DNA of 64,000 nt from Oscheius sp. JU75 (Eukaryota; Nematoda; Chromadorea; Rhabditida; Rhabditidae): assembly GCA_037178855.1 (NCBI GenBank), contig JASJZC010000004.1, forward strand, positions 6,696,001-6,760,000, in the 5' to 3' direction. The position numbers were made by a program, and so were the translations under genes. The notes beneath the pieces are model-generated. The model saw only the letters and a program-made list of their open reading frames with translations, did no database searches and had not been told where the DNA came from. Below are positions 12,485 to 23,600 of the stretch, one piece after another. Numbering within the stretch: position 1 is the stretch's first letter; each line of letters opens with the position of its first letter.

Positions 12485-13315
12485 CAAAATTCGGCAAAAA
12501 GAAACCAATCAAAGCGGCCTGACAGGAAACGTGCTAAAGCGCCGGATATCCAAAAGAGATTGCAAAGACCGCTAATCTCCGTGTGTCCATCCGCCATTAT
12601 ACCGTAACTGCTTATGTAATGGCCCAATCCTATTATTGTCCACTATGCATATTGTAGGCTCTGAGTTCGAACTTGACAAAATTTTGGAAGTGCGATGTAC
12701 TTTGACTCCGTTCTTTTTTTTAAATCATTGTTGTTTACTGTATCTATGGCACAAAACAAGACAGTCAGCATCCTTGTAGGATTCATTCTAAAGTCAACAG
12801 TAGTAACAGATACACAATTAAACGTAATGATTTCTACTAATTAGGTGCAAAAATATGTACACCCGCTTCGCCCTACAGTTAGCTTATTAATCGAACTACC
12901 ACAAAGTGAGCGACATCCCCTTGCTTCTCTTCGCGCACAACTGTCTTGTCTCACATTAAAATACAGAGAGACAGAAAATATGTATCGCCGTGCAAGTCAG
13001 TACAACATTTTCTCTACCTGTTCTTTTTGAAATGTAGTCTCCGGGTTGCATTAAAAAGTTTCCTGAGGTGTCATTTTTGAAACAATGCTTGATTTTTATC
13101 AGTTCAAGGTAAGGTTGGGTCTGCAAAACTGGTATCAGGGTACCATACCTCTATGCTGGTTATGCATTGGCTGCTATGTTCACTTTTTCAAATACAGATT
13201 TTGATAAATATGTCAAAGTTTTATTTTAAACTCGCTAGGTAGTGCGCAGCTAGTTCTTACCTATATTCTCGCTTCTTGTGCACCGATTTCTTCTAGGAGA
13301 ATATGGCTATTCTAC
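12485..13315. other. No gene recognised
   Basis: AT-rich stretch between the cysteine-rich candidate and the cysteine-rich exon remnants. No coding signature or repeat was identified. It could be intronic. Confidence 0.35.
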
Positions 13316-13323
13316 AGACATCT

Positions 13324-13590
13324 AATGCTCGTCCAGATGCCCGAACAGTTACTGTGAGAAGAAGAAGAGTGACAAGAACGTGACGCAATGTCAATGTCGA
13401 GAGGGACCTCTGCTCTACGGACGATGCTGTCAGTTTCGGTCATATTGAGGGTGGCCGAGGGACAGAGGGACAGAGAGAGGAAGAGAGATTGAGAGACAAT
13501 GAAAACTTTCAGTCTCCCAATGCCCTAAAGGCTTCTACGAGTCCGGAGCCTACTGTATGCACGACGACGAGGATACTTTTTAGGGAGATG
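13324..13590 (+). pseudogene. Cysteine-rich (EGF-like) exon remnants
   Basis: The frame from about 13324 reads CSSRCPNSYCEKKKS, then TQCQCREGPLLYGRCCQF, a spacing typical of EGF-like modules. It is preceded directly by an in-frame TAA at 13321. After a GAGACAG-type intron ending in tttcag, a second piece reads SQCPKGFYESGAYCMHDDED and stops. The splice phases between the pieces do not fit cleanly. A third cysteine-rich exon may lie at 14403-14440 (EEHDCGRGDCECR). These look like decayed exons or an unresolved gene model. Confidence 0.3.
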
Positions 13591-13899
13591 CTGATGCTCA
13601 AGACCAGTTGAAAACCCTACTTAATGCTGGGTCCTGCTAATTATTGTAACCTATTATGAAGTATTGATGTAAGTATTCCCACTCTGGGAATTCCTTCCCT
13701 GATACTCGCTCTCTATTTATCCTGGTTCTATGATTATCAACTATTGAATACTATCAAGGTCAATGAAATTTTCACAAATCGCCTAGAACTCTGGCTTTCA
13801 GGCTGTCTTCAAAAAGTGGGGCAACTATGGATCAAACCCTGGCTAATGTTTCGACGCTTCTTTGAGTAGTATTTTTTCGGCTTTACCACAAACGTTTAA

Positions 13900-14147
13900 A
13901 GGGATCCTGACATTGCGGGTGTATGGGTTTTTCCGGAAACGCATTTTTAAATTTTAATTTTGTGCGGAAATTCAGAAAATGTTTGTAGAATTTGACAGCG
14001 AATCGATTAAGAGCACACAGAAGTCATGAAAAGGTATGTAAAGCAACGAAAAATGCGAAAGATTGATTTTCAGGGAAGTTTGTCGCGAGACCCAAATACA
14101 AAAATCGTGCCCGGAGACACCCATACACCCACAATGACAGTTTCCCT
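13900..14147. mobile_element. MITE with TTAA target-site duplication
   Basis: A 248-bp element with ~28-bp imperfect terminal inverted repeats. The left end begins AGGGATCCTGACATTG and continues to GGGTGTATGGG; the right end, read in reverse, begins AGGGAAACTGTCATTG and continues the same way. It is flanked on both sides by TTAA (13896-13899 and 14148-14151), the duplication expected of piggyBac-type transposases. It has no coding capacity. Confidence 0.8.
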
Positions 14148-14666
14148 TTAAGTTTCGTTAGCTACAAAAGAGCAACAATTCTAGGGAGCCAATTAAGTTA
14201 GGAAAATGCCTCGACTTTCTTTACAAGGTAACTGTTTGCTGCTTTCGAAAACAACTAGTCTACTCCAGATGAGGTCTCTTTAATCTGGCCAAGACCACCT
14301 GTCCGTCGCTCTATAAGACGGTCAATCTGTGTAGAGCACGATGACCGTAACGACAACGAGACGAGGAGCAGCTGCAATGAGGTCTTCGGTCTCCAGCTGA
14401 GGAGCATGATTGCGGACGAGGCGACTGCGAGTGCCGGGTACAAGAGACCTTATGCTTTGCCGTCAAGATGTTCGGACACTTCGTTTATAAGCAGAAGTCA
14501 GCCGAGGTTTTTTTTGTAGATATTTTGGTTAAGAAGACAAAGATACAGAGAGCCAGCTAGACAAAGAGACCGAGAGATAGAGGACAAAGAGAGAAAGAGA
14601 AGCGGATATACGCAATGGTGATTTTTATTTGAAGCTCAATTCAACTGTTGTTGGACGTTTGTTCGT

Positions 14667-15948
14667 CTAAAGGGCTCCATATTTCACTAGAATGGCCACT
14701 ACTTCACTGTGACCACCTGCTCGAGCAATCTCTAGAGGAGTCTTATTGTACTTGTCGGCACGATTAGGATTGGCGCCAGCTTGTAGGAGAAGAGTTACAA
14801 TATCAACATTTCCTATAGAACTGGCAATGTGCAGTACTGACTGAAGATTGATACGAAGGGCGTCTACATTGGCTCCATGTTGAATAAGTATATTGACAAC
14901 GTCAACATGACCTTGTTTGGCAGCAATGTGAAGAGGAGTTCTGCCGCAATCAGTCACGGCATCAATCGGCGCACGATGCGATGCTTGAGCAGAGTTCTAG
15001 CACTGTCAATGTGATTATACCAAACAGCAAAATGCAAAGGAGTCCACCCATCTTTAGCCTTTGAAGTGACCGAAGCTCCGGCGTTAAGAAGCACGTCCAC
15101 TACTTGCTCGTGTCCGTTTTGGGCAGCAAAGTGAAGAGGAGTACATCCGTTGCTGTTACAAGTATTAATATGAGCATTCTCGTCGAGTAGAAGCTTGACC
15201 ATCTCAACATGACCGTTTTGGGCAGCCAATTGAAGAGGAGTACTGCCGGTCTCAGTGGCTTCATCGATGGGTGCGCGATGCTTGAGCAGGGTCCTGGCAC
15301 TCTCAATGCGATTATATTTTGCAGCAAGATGTAAAGGAGTCCACCCATCTTTATCCTTTGGAGTCACCGAAGCCCCTGTTCCGATGAGCATTTCTACCAT
15401 TAAATTATCTCCCTGACGAGCAGCAATGTGCTGTGGAGTGGAGAGATCTTTATCTACACTGTCGACGATAGCTCCATATTGGATTAACAGCTTGGCCATG
15501 TTAATACAACCATTTAAGGTGGCAATATGCAAAGGAGAGAAGTTAAACTCGGCATCTTTTCCATTTATATCGACTCCTTTATCAATCAGCGATTGAACGA
15601 GTTTCTCATTTCCCTGGTGAACGGCAATGTGAAGATGCTTTTTCTTCGCATCGTTTGTCTCATTGGATACGTCCAACTGCAGTAACTTTACTGCTAACGT
15701 TTCCTTAGACGGTAGCTCTGGAGATCGAATCGAAGCATGGTCACCGCTCTTAAAACATTTTCTGGAATTTGTTTTCTGGGCAGACCCACCTTATCCACGC
15801 TTTTCATAAAAACTTCAAAGGCCTGTTGGACTTCTTGAGATTCAGCACTGATGAATTCCTTCAGCATAGGCCATTTCTTCTGTTCAATCAAGAGATCAAC
15901 AACTGCTCGTCGAGAGACAGGAAGGAGATCACGGAAGTTCGTGGGTTG
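14667..15948 (-). pseudogene. Ankyrin-repeat protein gene, frame broken by a 5-bp duplication
   Basis: The N-terminal exon (15948-15790) follows ttttcag and encodes a ~50-residue module (NFRDLLPVSRRAVVDLLIEQ, KKWPMLKEFISAES, QAFEVFMKSVDK). A 74-bp intron leads to the exon from 15715, which encodes about eight ankyrin repeats of form G-x-TPLHxAAxxGH, for example GWTPLHLAAKYNRIESARTL. At about 14975-14985 a tandem CATCG duplication shifts the frame. The remaining repeats (GRTPLHIAAKQGHVDVVNIL onward) run in the other frame to the stop at 14667. Without this lesion the ankyrin exon would be continuous. Ankyrin proteins are general protein-binding scaffolds. It may instead be a functional gene with an assembly error. 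Confidence 0.7.
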
Positions 15949-15989
15949 CTGAAAAGTGGTGTTTTGAGCGGAGGACCAGACGCAAAATG

Positions 15990-16660
15990 AGGGCCCCGCC
16001 GCAAAACCGGTAATTTGGAGCCTCAACGGCGGCTGCCAAAACCCAAAATCCATTCCAGCTCCAGCTCCAGCAGGAGGAGGAGGAGGGAGAACGTGAAACT
16101 GGAGCACAAGGCCTTCCAGGTTCAAGTCGATTTCAACGAGGAGATCATGCAGCTAATGGAACCAATCGAGCTCAGACCCACCTTATCCACGTTTTTCATA
16201 AAAAAATTCAAAGGCCTGTTGAACTTCTTGAGATTCATCGCTGATGAATTCCTTCAGCACAGGCCATTCCTTCTGTTTAATCAAGAGATCAACAACTGTT
16301 CGTCGAGGGACAGAAAGGAGATCACGGAAGTCGGTGGGTCCCTGAAAAGGGCCAGCTTTCAGGCGAAACAGTTGAATGACCTTCTGGCCTATATATCATC
16401 CCATATTAGGCAATGTTACAAAAAGAAACTTTTTAATTTAAATCTCATACATACCATGGCAATGCCCGGCTTCTTCACTTCTTCGTGTAGAATAGGACTC
16501 TATGTTTTGACGTGGCTGATCAGTCTGAAACTCTGGAATTGCAGACTCTTCACAACAAAAAAGCAGAAAGACAGGAAAACAGTGAGGCCGAGAGATAGCG
16601 AGATAAACAGACAGAGAAAGTTTCCTTTTATCAACTTCTTCTCTAACCTTAAAGGCTTTT
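15990..16660 (-). pseudogene. Duplicated upstream exons of the ankyrin gene, decayed
   Basis: At about 16350-16180 (minus) lies a second copy of the NFRDLL module (DFRDLLSVPRRTVVDLLIKQ, then KEWPVLKEFIS). A run of seven A on the plus strand, against AAAAAC in the first copy, adds one base and ends the frame at a stop. Upstream at about 16535-16460 is a short exon (FRLISHVKT, then a stop) that is open in the inverted copy at 35.97-36.05 kb. A GAGACAG-type repeat is present at about 16560-16620. Confidence 0.55.
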
Positions 16661-16699
16661 GAACTTTCAACCGCTCACTCTTTTCCTAACATGCTGAAA

Positions 16700-17090
16700 T
16701 AAAACGTCTGGAAAGTAGATAACCAGTAGCGCTGTCTGTCCACGGCGGAGCCGACTGATCCCTCAATTAAAAAATAACTAGATCCTTAGCAGCATCCTAA
16801 GCAAAGAAGAAGTAAGCGCCAAAGAAGGCCCAAAGCTCTGTAAACACGAAAGGAAAGAGCGGAGAATTTGGTTTGTGAGTAGAGTTGAAGGAAAGCTGAT
16901 AAGAGAAATGTTACAGGCAAGGGGAGAGCTGGCGAAATATAAAGGGGAATATACTTATTGATTAGCTAGGGCTGGGCGGAGTTGGTAATTTCTCAGTATC
17001 GAGAAATTGGAGATAAAGCATTTAAGACAGAGAGAGAGGCAAACTTTTATTTGTCCTGTTTCACAACCCATTGCTGTACATCATTCTTCG
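16700..17090. other. Intergenic, no gene seen
   Basis: No coding signature or recognisable repeat apart from short GAGAGAG runs near 17026. Confidence 0.35.
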
Positions 17091-17480
17091 TCAAATGTTC
17101 GAACTTTTTGACTGAAGGCATCTGCCAGACCAGTCTCCTTCTAATCGAGTCGAAATATTCTTCAGGCCGACGCAAAAGCTGAAACAGCGATAGAAATCGA
17201 TAAACGGTAGAAACGTACGTGTCATTGCTGTTCTGCTGACTCATATTGCTCTCACAGCATTGGTCGTGAGCCTTACAGGCATTGTTGAAGAGATCTGTCA
17301 GCCTGATACAGCTGGCTTTGGTAAAAACATGAGAACCAGCTCACTAGCATCTCTTGATCCGCATTCCCAATCCTGAAGATGAAACCCAGGTTCCGATTCC
17401 TTTGAAGAATTTGTCAATGTCTTGGAAGCCGTCGAACTGTAAGAACTACTGTCTGTCTCTCTGTCACTTCGACTCACCTG
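17091..17480 (-). pseudogene. Phospholipase A2-like secreted protein, probably disrupted
   Basis: Minus-strand exons. 17178-17091 encodes TFCVGLKNI and stops. The preceding exon ends at 17219 and contains the PLA2 active-site block NACKAHDQCCESN, with His-Asp in the C-x-x-H-D-x-C pattern; the first cysteine of the usual CC pair is alanine. Further upstream DWECGSRDASELV resembles the W-x-CG block that starts small nematode PLA2-like proteins. The two blocks lie in different frames with no good intron between them, about 17315-17335. Either a frame shift or a missed splice separates them. PLA2 enzymes hydrolyse the sn-2 ester of phospholipids; activity here is doubtful. Confidence 0.45.
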
Positions 17481-17868
17481 ACATGAGGAACTGATACTGG
17501 ACACGTAGCATCAACTTCAAAGCATAAAATTCGTCGGCTTCACACAAAAAAATGGCTCAGAGAGATGAACATCGACCGCCTATTAGATGAACTCTACCTA
17601 CCATAACGTACCCGATAAAGAGTTTGTCACCTTCTTCCATTCAATATTTACGAGTCGGCTGATGCGAGACCTGAATCTTTTGACTATTTTAGTCTTAGCA
17701 GGTGAACCTCTGAAAATAGTCTCTCATGGTTAAAGCTGTATTATTTATATAATTCCTGAAAATCGGATCAGTTTCAGCTGGTTGTTCCAAATATTATATA
17801 TTAACTCAAAAAGATGTCTTCTATTTAATAGCCATTATAGCTGTTTAAAGAATGTGTAGGAGAATATC

Positions 17869-17961
17869 TCTCTACTACTAAAGCGCAATGGTGTCCGTCC
17901 GTCCGTACGTCATCGCGAAAAAAAAAAGCTGGCAAGTCATGGCATGTCAAGAACTAACTAG
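17869..17961 (+). repeat. Helitron-like repeat, 5' end (copy 1)
   Basis: Begins TCTCTACTACTAAAGCGC, followed by CAATGGTG and a run of CGTC/CGTA units. The same sequence begins the inverted copy at 32375. The TC start with CTACTA resembles the 5' ends of Helitrons, but no 3' hairpin or CTRR end was located, so the class is an inference. The repeat continues after the large insertion at 17962-19833 (AAGTCAGCTTTAGGGGAAAC from about 19845). Confidence 0.5.
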
Positions 17962-18157
17962 GGAAGGGTTTTAGTTGCCCGCGGGATATCGGAACGAGGT
18001 AGGTGTCATTCGAAAGGGCATCGAAAATGATGGTGTTTCCCAAAATTTCAGCTGCGGAATGGATGTCTGCTGTCCTCTGGAGCTTTTCCCGTTTCCAGAT
18101 TTTGAGCTGAATTTGCGCTCTTAGACTTGGATAGCCAGTGCTTCTTTCAACGCAAGT

Positions 18158-18232
18158 GACCAAGTGGTGCAGTGCCTAAGCGCTCTGCAGAAAAGCTTTT
18201 GGTTTTTGGCTCGAATCCTCTCTTCGGAAAAC
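18158..18232 (+). repeat. tRNA-derived sequence in left arm of the fold-back element
   Basis: Contains an A-box-like TGGTGCAGTGCCTAAGCGC and, about 40 bases later, a B-box-like GGCTCGAATCC, the two internal RNA polymerase III promoter blocks. The acceptor and T stems do not pair, so it is a tRNA-derived (SINE-like) segment and not a tRNA gene. Confidence 0.55.
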
Positions 18233-18304
18233 ATTTTTATTTACTCATTTCAAGAGTATTTAGCTTCTATCATTGCTTTTTTTTACTGTTAAAAGCTAGA
18301 TTTA

Positions 18305-18567
18305 TAGTCGACCTTCCCATTTCCTAGCTTTTTTCTGATATATTTCACGCGTTCAAATCCGTTTTTCAGAACGAAGAAATGCTTTTCCGGCTTGGCTATG
18401 TTTTGCAAAGTTGTAGAACAGATCAAGGGCTACAACTTTGCAGCACATTGACACGTAAAAAAAAACCTTTTCTTTAGTCAAAGTGGCTGTGAATATGTGC
18501 GATACTGGTCTTCACAGTGCTATCCGAAAAAGGGATTTTTGTATTCAGTGAGTGAAAGGGTCGACTA
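18305..18567. mobile_element. MITE in left arm, TA target-site duplication
   Basis: Ends are TAGTCGACC and its inverse GGTCGACTA, flanked by TA on both sides (18303-18304, 18568-18569). The right arm of the host element has no such insertion at the matching place, giving an internal empty site. It carries one copy of the dispersed AAAGTTGTAG hairpin at about 18403-18450. Confidence 0.7.
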
Positions 18568-19085
18568 TAAAGATTTTCGGTAATAGTTCGGCAGGCGGCT
18601 CGGTTCGTTCAAACGGGTTTTCGCGCACTTTTTTGAATTCGGCGGGATTTTGAAATCTTCTTCTCGTTTCCGATTCCTACGCCTTTTCACTGCTTTTCTC
18701 AACGTTTTGCCTTACCTTTCATGTCTTTGTTTGCTCTCTTCAAGTAATATAAACTAGAACTGCCTTGTATAATGATAATTGACACCTATCGGTTGACCAA
18801 CAGACGGGAGCAGATTGTACCAACAAAGAACAAGACAGTCTTAGTTTTTATTTCTTGAAGCGAACAAGAAAAGACATAAAAGGTAAGGCAAAAAGTTGAG
18901 AAAAGCAGTGAAAAGGCGTAGGAATCGTAAACGAGAAGGAGATTTCAAAATCCCGCCGAATTCAAAAAAAGTGCGCGAAAACCCGTTTGAATGAACCGAG
19001 CCGCCTGCCGAACTATTACGAGATTTTCTAGCTTTTAGCAGTAAAAAAAAGCAATGATAGAAGCTAAATACTCTCGAAATGAGTA

Positions 19086-19551
19086 TAGTCTATTTCCAAC
19101 CTCCAGCGGCACTTACGAATTCTTTAAAGGTAGAATGCGAAAGGTCTCGCGAGGAAATTACAGTAGCCCGGACTCAGATTGCTATTTTTGAGTGTTTACA
19201 GCCGTTTTTTTCGTTGTTTTAACATTGGCATTGGATTCGGGGCCTAAGAATATCTACTTGACACCCATTTTGTAGAAAAATTTGCCAGAAAAACGCCTAA
19301 AAAAGCGTGGAAGCCGAAAATGGGGCTCTGCTCACATATTTTGGCCATTTTCAACGCTTTTCTTAGATATTTCGCCTAAATTTGTGGTCAAGTAGGTTAA
19401 TGCATGTCTAGAATTCGGTTACACAGTCAAAATTTGTAAAAAGTATGCGGAAAATGAAGAAAATTGAAAGTTTTGGAATTTTTTGTTCGCGCGCAAATAC
19501 TGTGCCGTCAGCGTTCAAATTCAGGTGCCGCTGGACGTTGGAAATAGACTA
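19086..19551. mobile_element. MITE in right arm, TA target-site duplication
   Basis: A 466-bp element with 27-bp terminal inverted repeats differing at one position (TAGTCTATTTCCAAC, one variable base, TCCAGCGGCAC), flanked by TA at 19084-19085 and 19552-19553. The left arm reads gaaatgag-TA-aataaaaatg (as reverse complement) with no insert, confirming the boundaries and the 2-bp duplication. This pattern fits Tc1/mariner-type mobilisation. Confidence 0.85.
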
Positions 19552-19567
19552 TAAATAAAAATGTTTT

Positions 19568-19642
19568 CCGAAGAGAGGATTCGAGCCAAAAACCAAAAGC
19601 TTTTCTGCAGAGCGCTTAGGCACTGCACCACTTGGTCACTTG
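19568..19642 (-). repeat. tRNA-derived sequence in right arm of the fold-back element
   Basis: Inverted counterpart of the segment at 18158-18232, with the same A-box-like and B-box-like blocks on the minus strand. Confidence 0.5.
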
Positions 19643-19859
19643 CGTTGAAAGAAGCACTGGCTATCCAAGTCTAAGAGCGCAAATTCAGCTCAAAATCTGG
19701 AAACGGGAAAAGCTCCAGAGGACAGCAGACATCCATTCCGCAGCTGAAATTTTGGGAAACACCATCATTTTCGATGCCCTTTCGAATGACACCTACCTCG
19801 TTCCGATATCCCGCGGGCAACTAAAACCCTTCCCTAGTAAGATGACAAGTCAGCTTTAG

Positions 19860-20616
19860 GGGAAACTTGGGAACATAGGCTATTGAGAAGCGCCGCAGTT
19901 GTTATGAACTCAAAGACAAGATAAAAGAGCGGCGCAGCTGGTTATCAATAAATATTGTCTCGCCATCTTTGCTATGGGAGCGGCAAAGGAGCCCTGACAT
20001 GAGGAACCCCTTGATTCCAGCAATAAAAATTTAAAATAAGAACGAACTTTGAACTTCGGGCTAGCTTAGTGTTTTAATAAAATTAGAAGATTATCTGTAG
20101 CAGGTCGGCATCTACATCTTTGCAGAACATTGTGTTGCCAACACTTCTGACAGAATACGAAACTTTTTTCTGCCATAACATGCTCGATTAACTATTTGTC
20201 GTTTATCACTTTCTTCCAAGCAGTATTCGATTGAATCGATATCTCTGACGAAATTTTGAATAAATAAAAAGCATACTTTAAAGTAGACTGCTTGTTCTTT
20301 TCTTTCTTCTTCTTGCCTTTAATTTTCGTTTTAGCTTTATTGAAAATTAAAAAATCTCGAAACATGACGATAAATTTTCAGAAAAATTCGCGAAAGCAGA
20401 ATTGTTCGCGTTCGAAAACATGAGCTCCCCCCATTCCTGAATTTGGGAAAGCCAAATTGGGAAAGCTATTTCAACGGCAGTAAATCCATGTGTGACAGTA
20501 AGCGCGCCCCACAGCCACAGCGTTCATATCCCTTCATAATTTTTATTATCTCCAGTTGTTAAAATATCTCTAATATTAACTTTGTCCATTTTCAGCTTAT
20601 GTAGTAATAACTATCA
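19860..20616. other. Intergenic region upstream of DEPDC5
   Basis: Holds the probable continuation of the Helitron-like repeat (to about 19900) and a degraded half of the dispersed hairpin near 20097-20137 (ctacatctttgcagaacatt). The last part probably carries the DEPDC5 promoter and 5' leader; a ttttcag acceptor lies at about 20590-20596, 20 bp before the start codon. Confidence 0.4.
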
Positions 20617-23600
20617 ATGACCACGTCGAATACGGTAAAAAGTGCAACATCCGCTTCGAATGCGAAGCCCCCGGAAGAATCGCCACTGGGAGAGAGCGAC
20701 ATCCCACCAGTTGATGTCCGCGTCGGTTTTCTCAGTGATGATGCTTGCAGGATTTGTAATTCCAAACGGAACCGGTGTACGTATCAGGACCATGGAATCG
20801 TACTGGCTGTGAGTTTCCACTTTTAAACTTTTTAAATAGTAAATTCAGTTGAACACCGAGAGAGAAGACATAGTGACAGGAGATTTTGCCGTGATCAATG
20901 TGGAAATTCCAGCAGGCAGTACCAGTCCAGAGTCTGGGACTCTGAAGATTCCGTTAAGACTGGATAATGTGGAGAAGTCGACTAGTAAGGTAAGAGACAC
21001 TGTCTCTGTCTCTCTTTCTCTCTATCTCTCTGTATCTTTGTCTCTCTCTATCTCTCCCTCCGTTCTGATTTCAGGACAGCATCCTCTACATCCTGAACAC
21101 AGTCTTCCCAACTGAACTTGGCTATGCCCAACTACTAGGACATCGGACTTTCAAGCTCACAATTTTGAAAGCCCAAGAGAAACAGGATAAAGACGCAAAG
21201 ACAGCTGAGCAGAAGGGTAGCAATCTCAAGCCGGTACTCTTTCCCTATGATCTTTAGTTCGATGCTAAAATTTCAGTTTGCCTTGGATAACATTCAGTTA
21301 ACTTTCAAGGATCAGTACATTTCCCGTTCGGACATGTACCGGTTTCGAGGGAAATTGCTGAACAAATGTGCTTTCAAGGGCAAAAATGTTGGTTTTACGA
21401 TATGTTCAAACCCAAAAATTATTCAGCTTCGATATTTCGGAGGCACCATGCGGGTCTCTGACCTATGGCTCAGAGGCAAGGAAGTCCAGTACGGGATCGT
21501 GACAGAAGATACAAGAGTCGTCTTCCGGTCCAGCAGCAGTCAGGTGTTCATCTACATCCAGATCAGCTCAGAAATGACGCAGATGGACCCTCAGGGAGAC
21601 ATCTACTTTGAGAAATGTGCTAAAGGTAGGTTCAGATACAGAGAGAGGGAGAAAGACACTCACTTCCAGGCTTCATGGCGGATCTCTTCCGTCGCTGGTC
21701 TTCCGAAGGCTGTGCTCACTACGTCACAATCATATTCTGCTCCCGATTCTATTTTTGCGACGAGCCGGATGAGGACATGAAATTCAAACTGGGCACGTCA
21801 GTCGACCACCGAGGTCGCTGGTTTCAGGACTTCTATCGTCTTCTGGTACAGAACGAACACTACGAGGATTGGTCGAACGTGCTGGCCAAGATCAAGAGGG
21901 CTTTCGTCGACTACGAGGACAAGATCAAGGCTCAACTCGACGCTGTCTATCCGTATGATCTTCATATTTCTCAGTACAGAGTCATGTTTAGTGGTAAGAA
22001 GGTTGAACTGTCAACCGCAGCAGATGGAAATTTTCTCCATGTGTTAAACATGAGCATGAACGCCTTCAGTATTTATCACTCCGACCGACGGTTTGAGACC
22101 ACCGGGCAGCAGATCATCTTCGTCTCTCCTGGAGGCGGTGTACTAAATGTGGACAGGGCTCTGGTTCAGATGACCAAGCAGAGAATTATCGATATGGGCA
22201 TCTCACTTGATTTGGTAGGTTGCACAAAGAGAGAAAGAGACAGCGAGACGAAGAGACAAGCGATATAAGGTGATTCTTTCGCAGGTCTGTCTAGGAGAGC
22301 AGCCTCTCCATGTCGTTCCTCTTTTCGTCTTCCACACCCCATTGGGTAAGGGTCGCTACCAAGAGGACTATTTCATTCCCCACTGGATGAACTACTCGTA
22401 CTACAAGAGAGAAGCCAGAAGTGCTATCCAGATCGACTTCCGGCCTAGGATCCAACTTCCCAGCTCGCTGGTCAATGCCGAACGGACCATGGTTTTGAAA
22501 GGGGATTCGGAACAGACCAACATGATCGACTATGATCGGATCGCCTTTGAGAAGCTCCTACATGCTAAAGGAGGGTCGAAGCAGCAGGGAACCAAGACTC
22601 CTATGGAGATCTTGGAATCCGAGCTGGGCGTTGGACAGTCAGGGAGGTCAAACTTCCCAAGTCCGTTCCCACTGAGGCTCAAGTCGGCTATTGAACATGT
22701 GAGTCGTGTCCATGACTCACGATAAGTAAGATTTTACAGAACCCTCACCGAAGCGATCTGCGAGACAGTAATGAGAGATTCAGTTTCTCTCTGGACAACA
22801 AGTACAATTACAATCGAAGCCAGTCTGAGAGTTTCTCATTTGGACTGGCGGGATCTCCAGGAAGCAACAGTCAGCTCCCCAATGATGCTTTCCCTCCTCG
22901 GAAGGCTTCTGATGTCTCGTCCCTGATGATGAAACCTAGCCTCAGAGCATTTAACAACAATACCGCTTTGCATAAACGGAGCAAGGAGGAGATTCGAGAG
23001 CATGAGAAGAACAGAGGATTGAGACCGTTCTGTCCGGACGAGTTCCGAGTCGATGTCTCTTCGAACAGAAGACGATGGATCCATGTCTTTCCAATCGATG
23101 AACAGGTACTGTCTCTGTCTCTCTGCCTCTCTGTCTCATTGTCGCATTCTTAATCTGACTTCTTTCAGGGAAGATCCAAACTGGCTCATCATTTTGTCGA
23201 AGGAAAATCTGTCATTGTTCTCCACGATGCCGGAGAAGACGACGCTGAATCGAACAGAACTGTCCCTGACAGCAGTCCCAATCTTGGCCGAGAATCACCC
23301 AGAGGAAAAAAAGACTCAGGGACGGTCTGGGCTTGGGGAAGTACCGGAGAAGAGAAATGGAACCCGGATCTGGAGATCGGTGTAGATTGGAGATCCCTCG
23401 TCCGTTCGGCTCTTCTTCCCTTGACTACCGACTACTTCCCGACAGGATCAATTCTGAGGGCTAGTTATGAGGACACAGAGTATAATGTACTCATCAACAT
23501 CGAGCCGGGGATGGTAGGGTTGGCTCAAGCGTTTTACACAGACCCCATGTTTAGAGTGAAGCGAAAGCAAATGAGTATGCCAAGGCCGTCTTTGAGCAGC

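Larger units (their letters stand above)
17962..19833. mobile_element. Fold-back (long inverted repeat) transposon with CTAG target-site duplication
   Basis: Two long inverted arms (17962-18743 and 18857-19833) meet around a ~113-bp centre. Ends are GGAAGGGTTTTAGTTGCCC on both sides, flanked by CTAG at 17958-17961 and 19834-19837. The related repeat at 32.3 kb lacks the insertion and so approximates the empty site. Each arm has been interrupted by a different small element (18305-18567 in the left arm, 19086-19551 in the right). An identical 69-codon open frame occurs in both arms (18163-17954 minus, 19632-19838 plus), but it has no recognisable domain and I do not regard it as a gene. Confidence 0.8.

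Noticed and set aside
17954-18163. 69-codon frame repeated identically at 19632-19838
   Set aside because: Identity is explained by the inverted arms of a transposable element. No domain or transposase signature.
18158-18232. Possible functional tRNA gene
   Set aside because: A and B boxes are present, but acceptor and T stems do not pair, so it is a tRNA-derived repeat.
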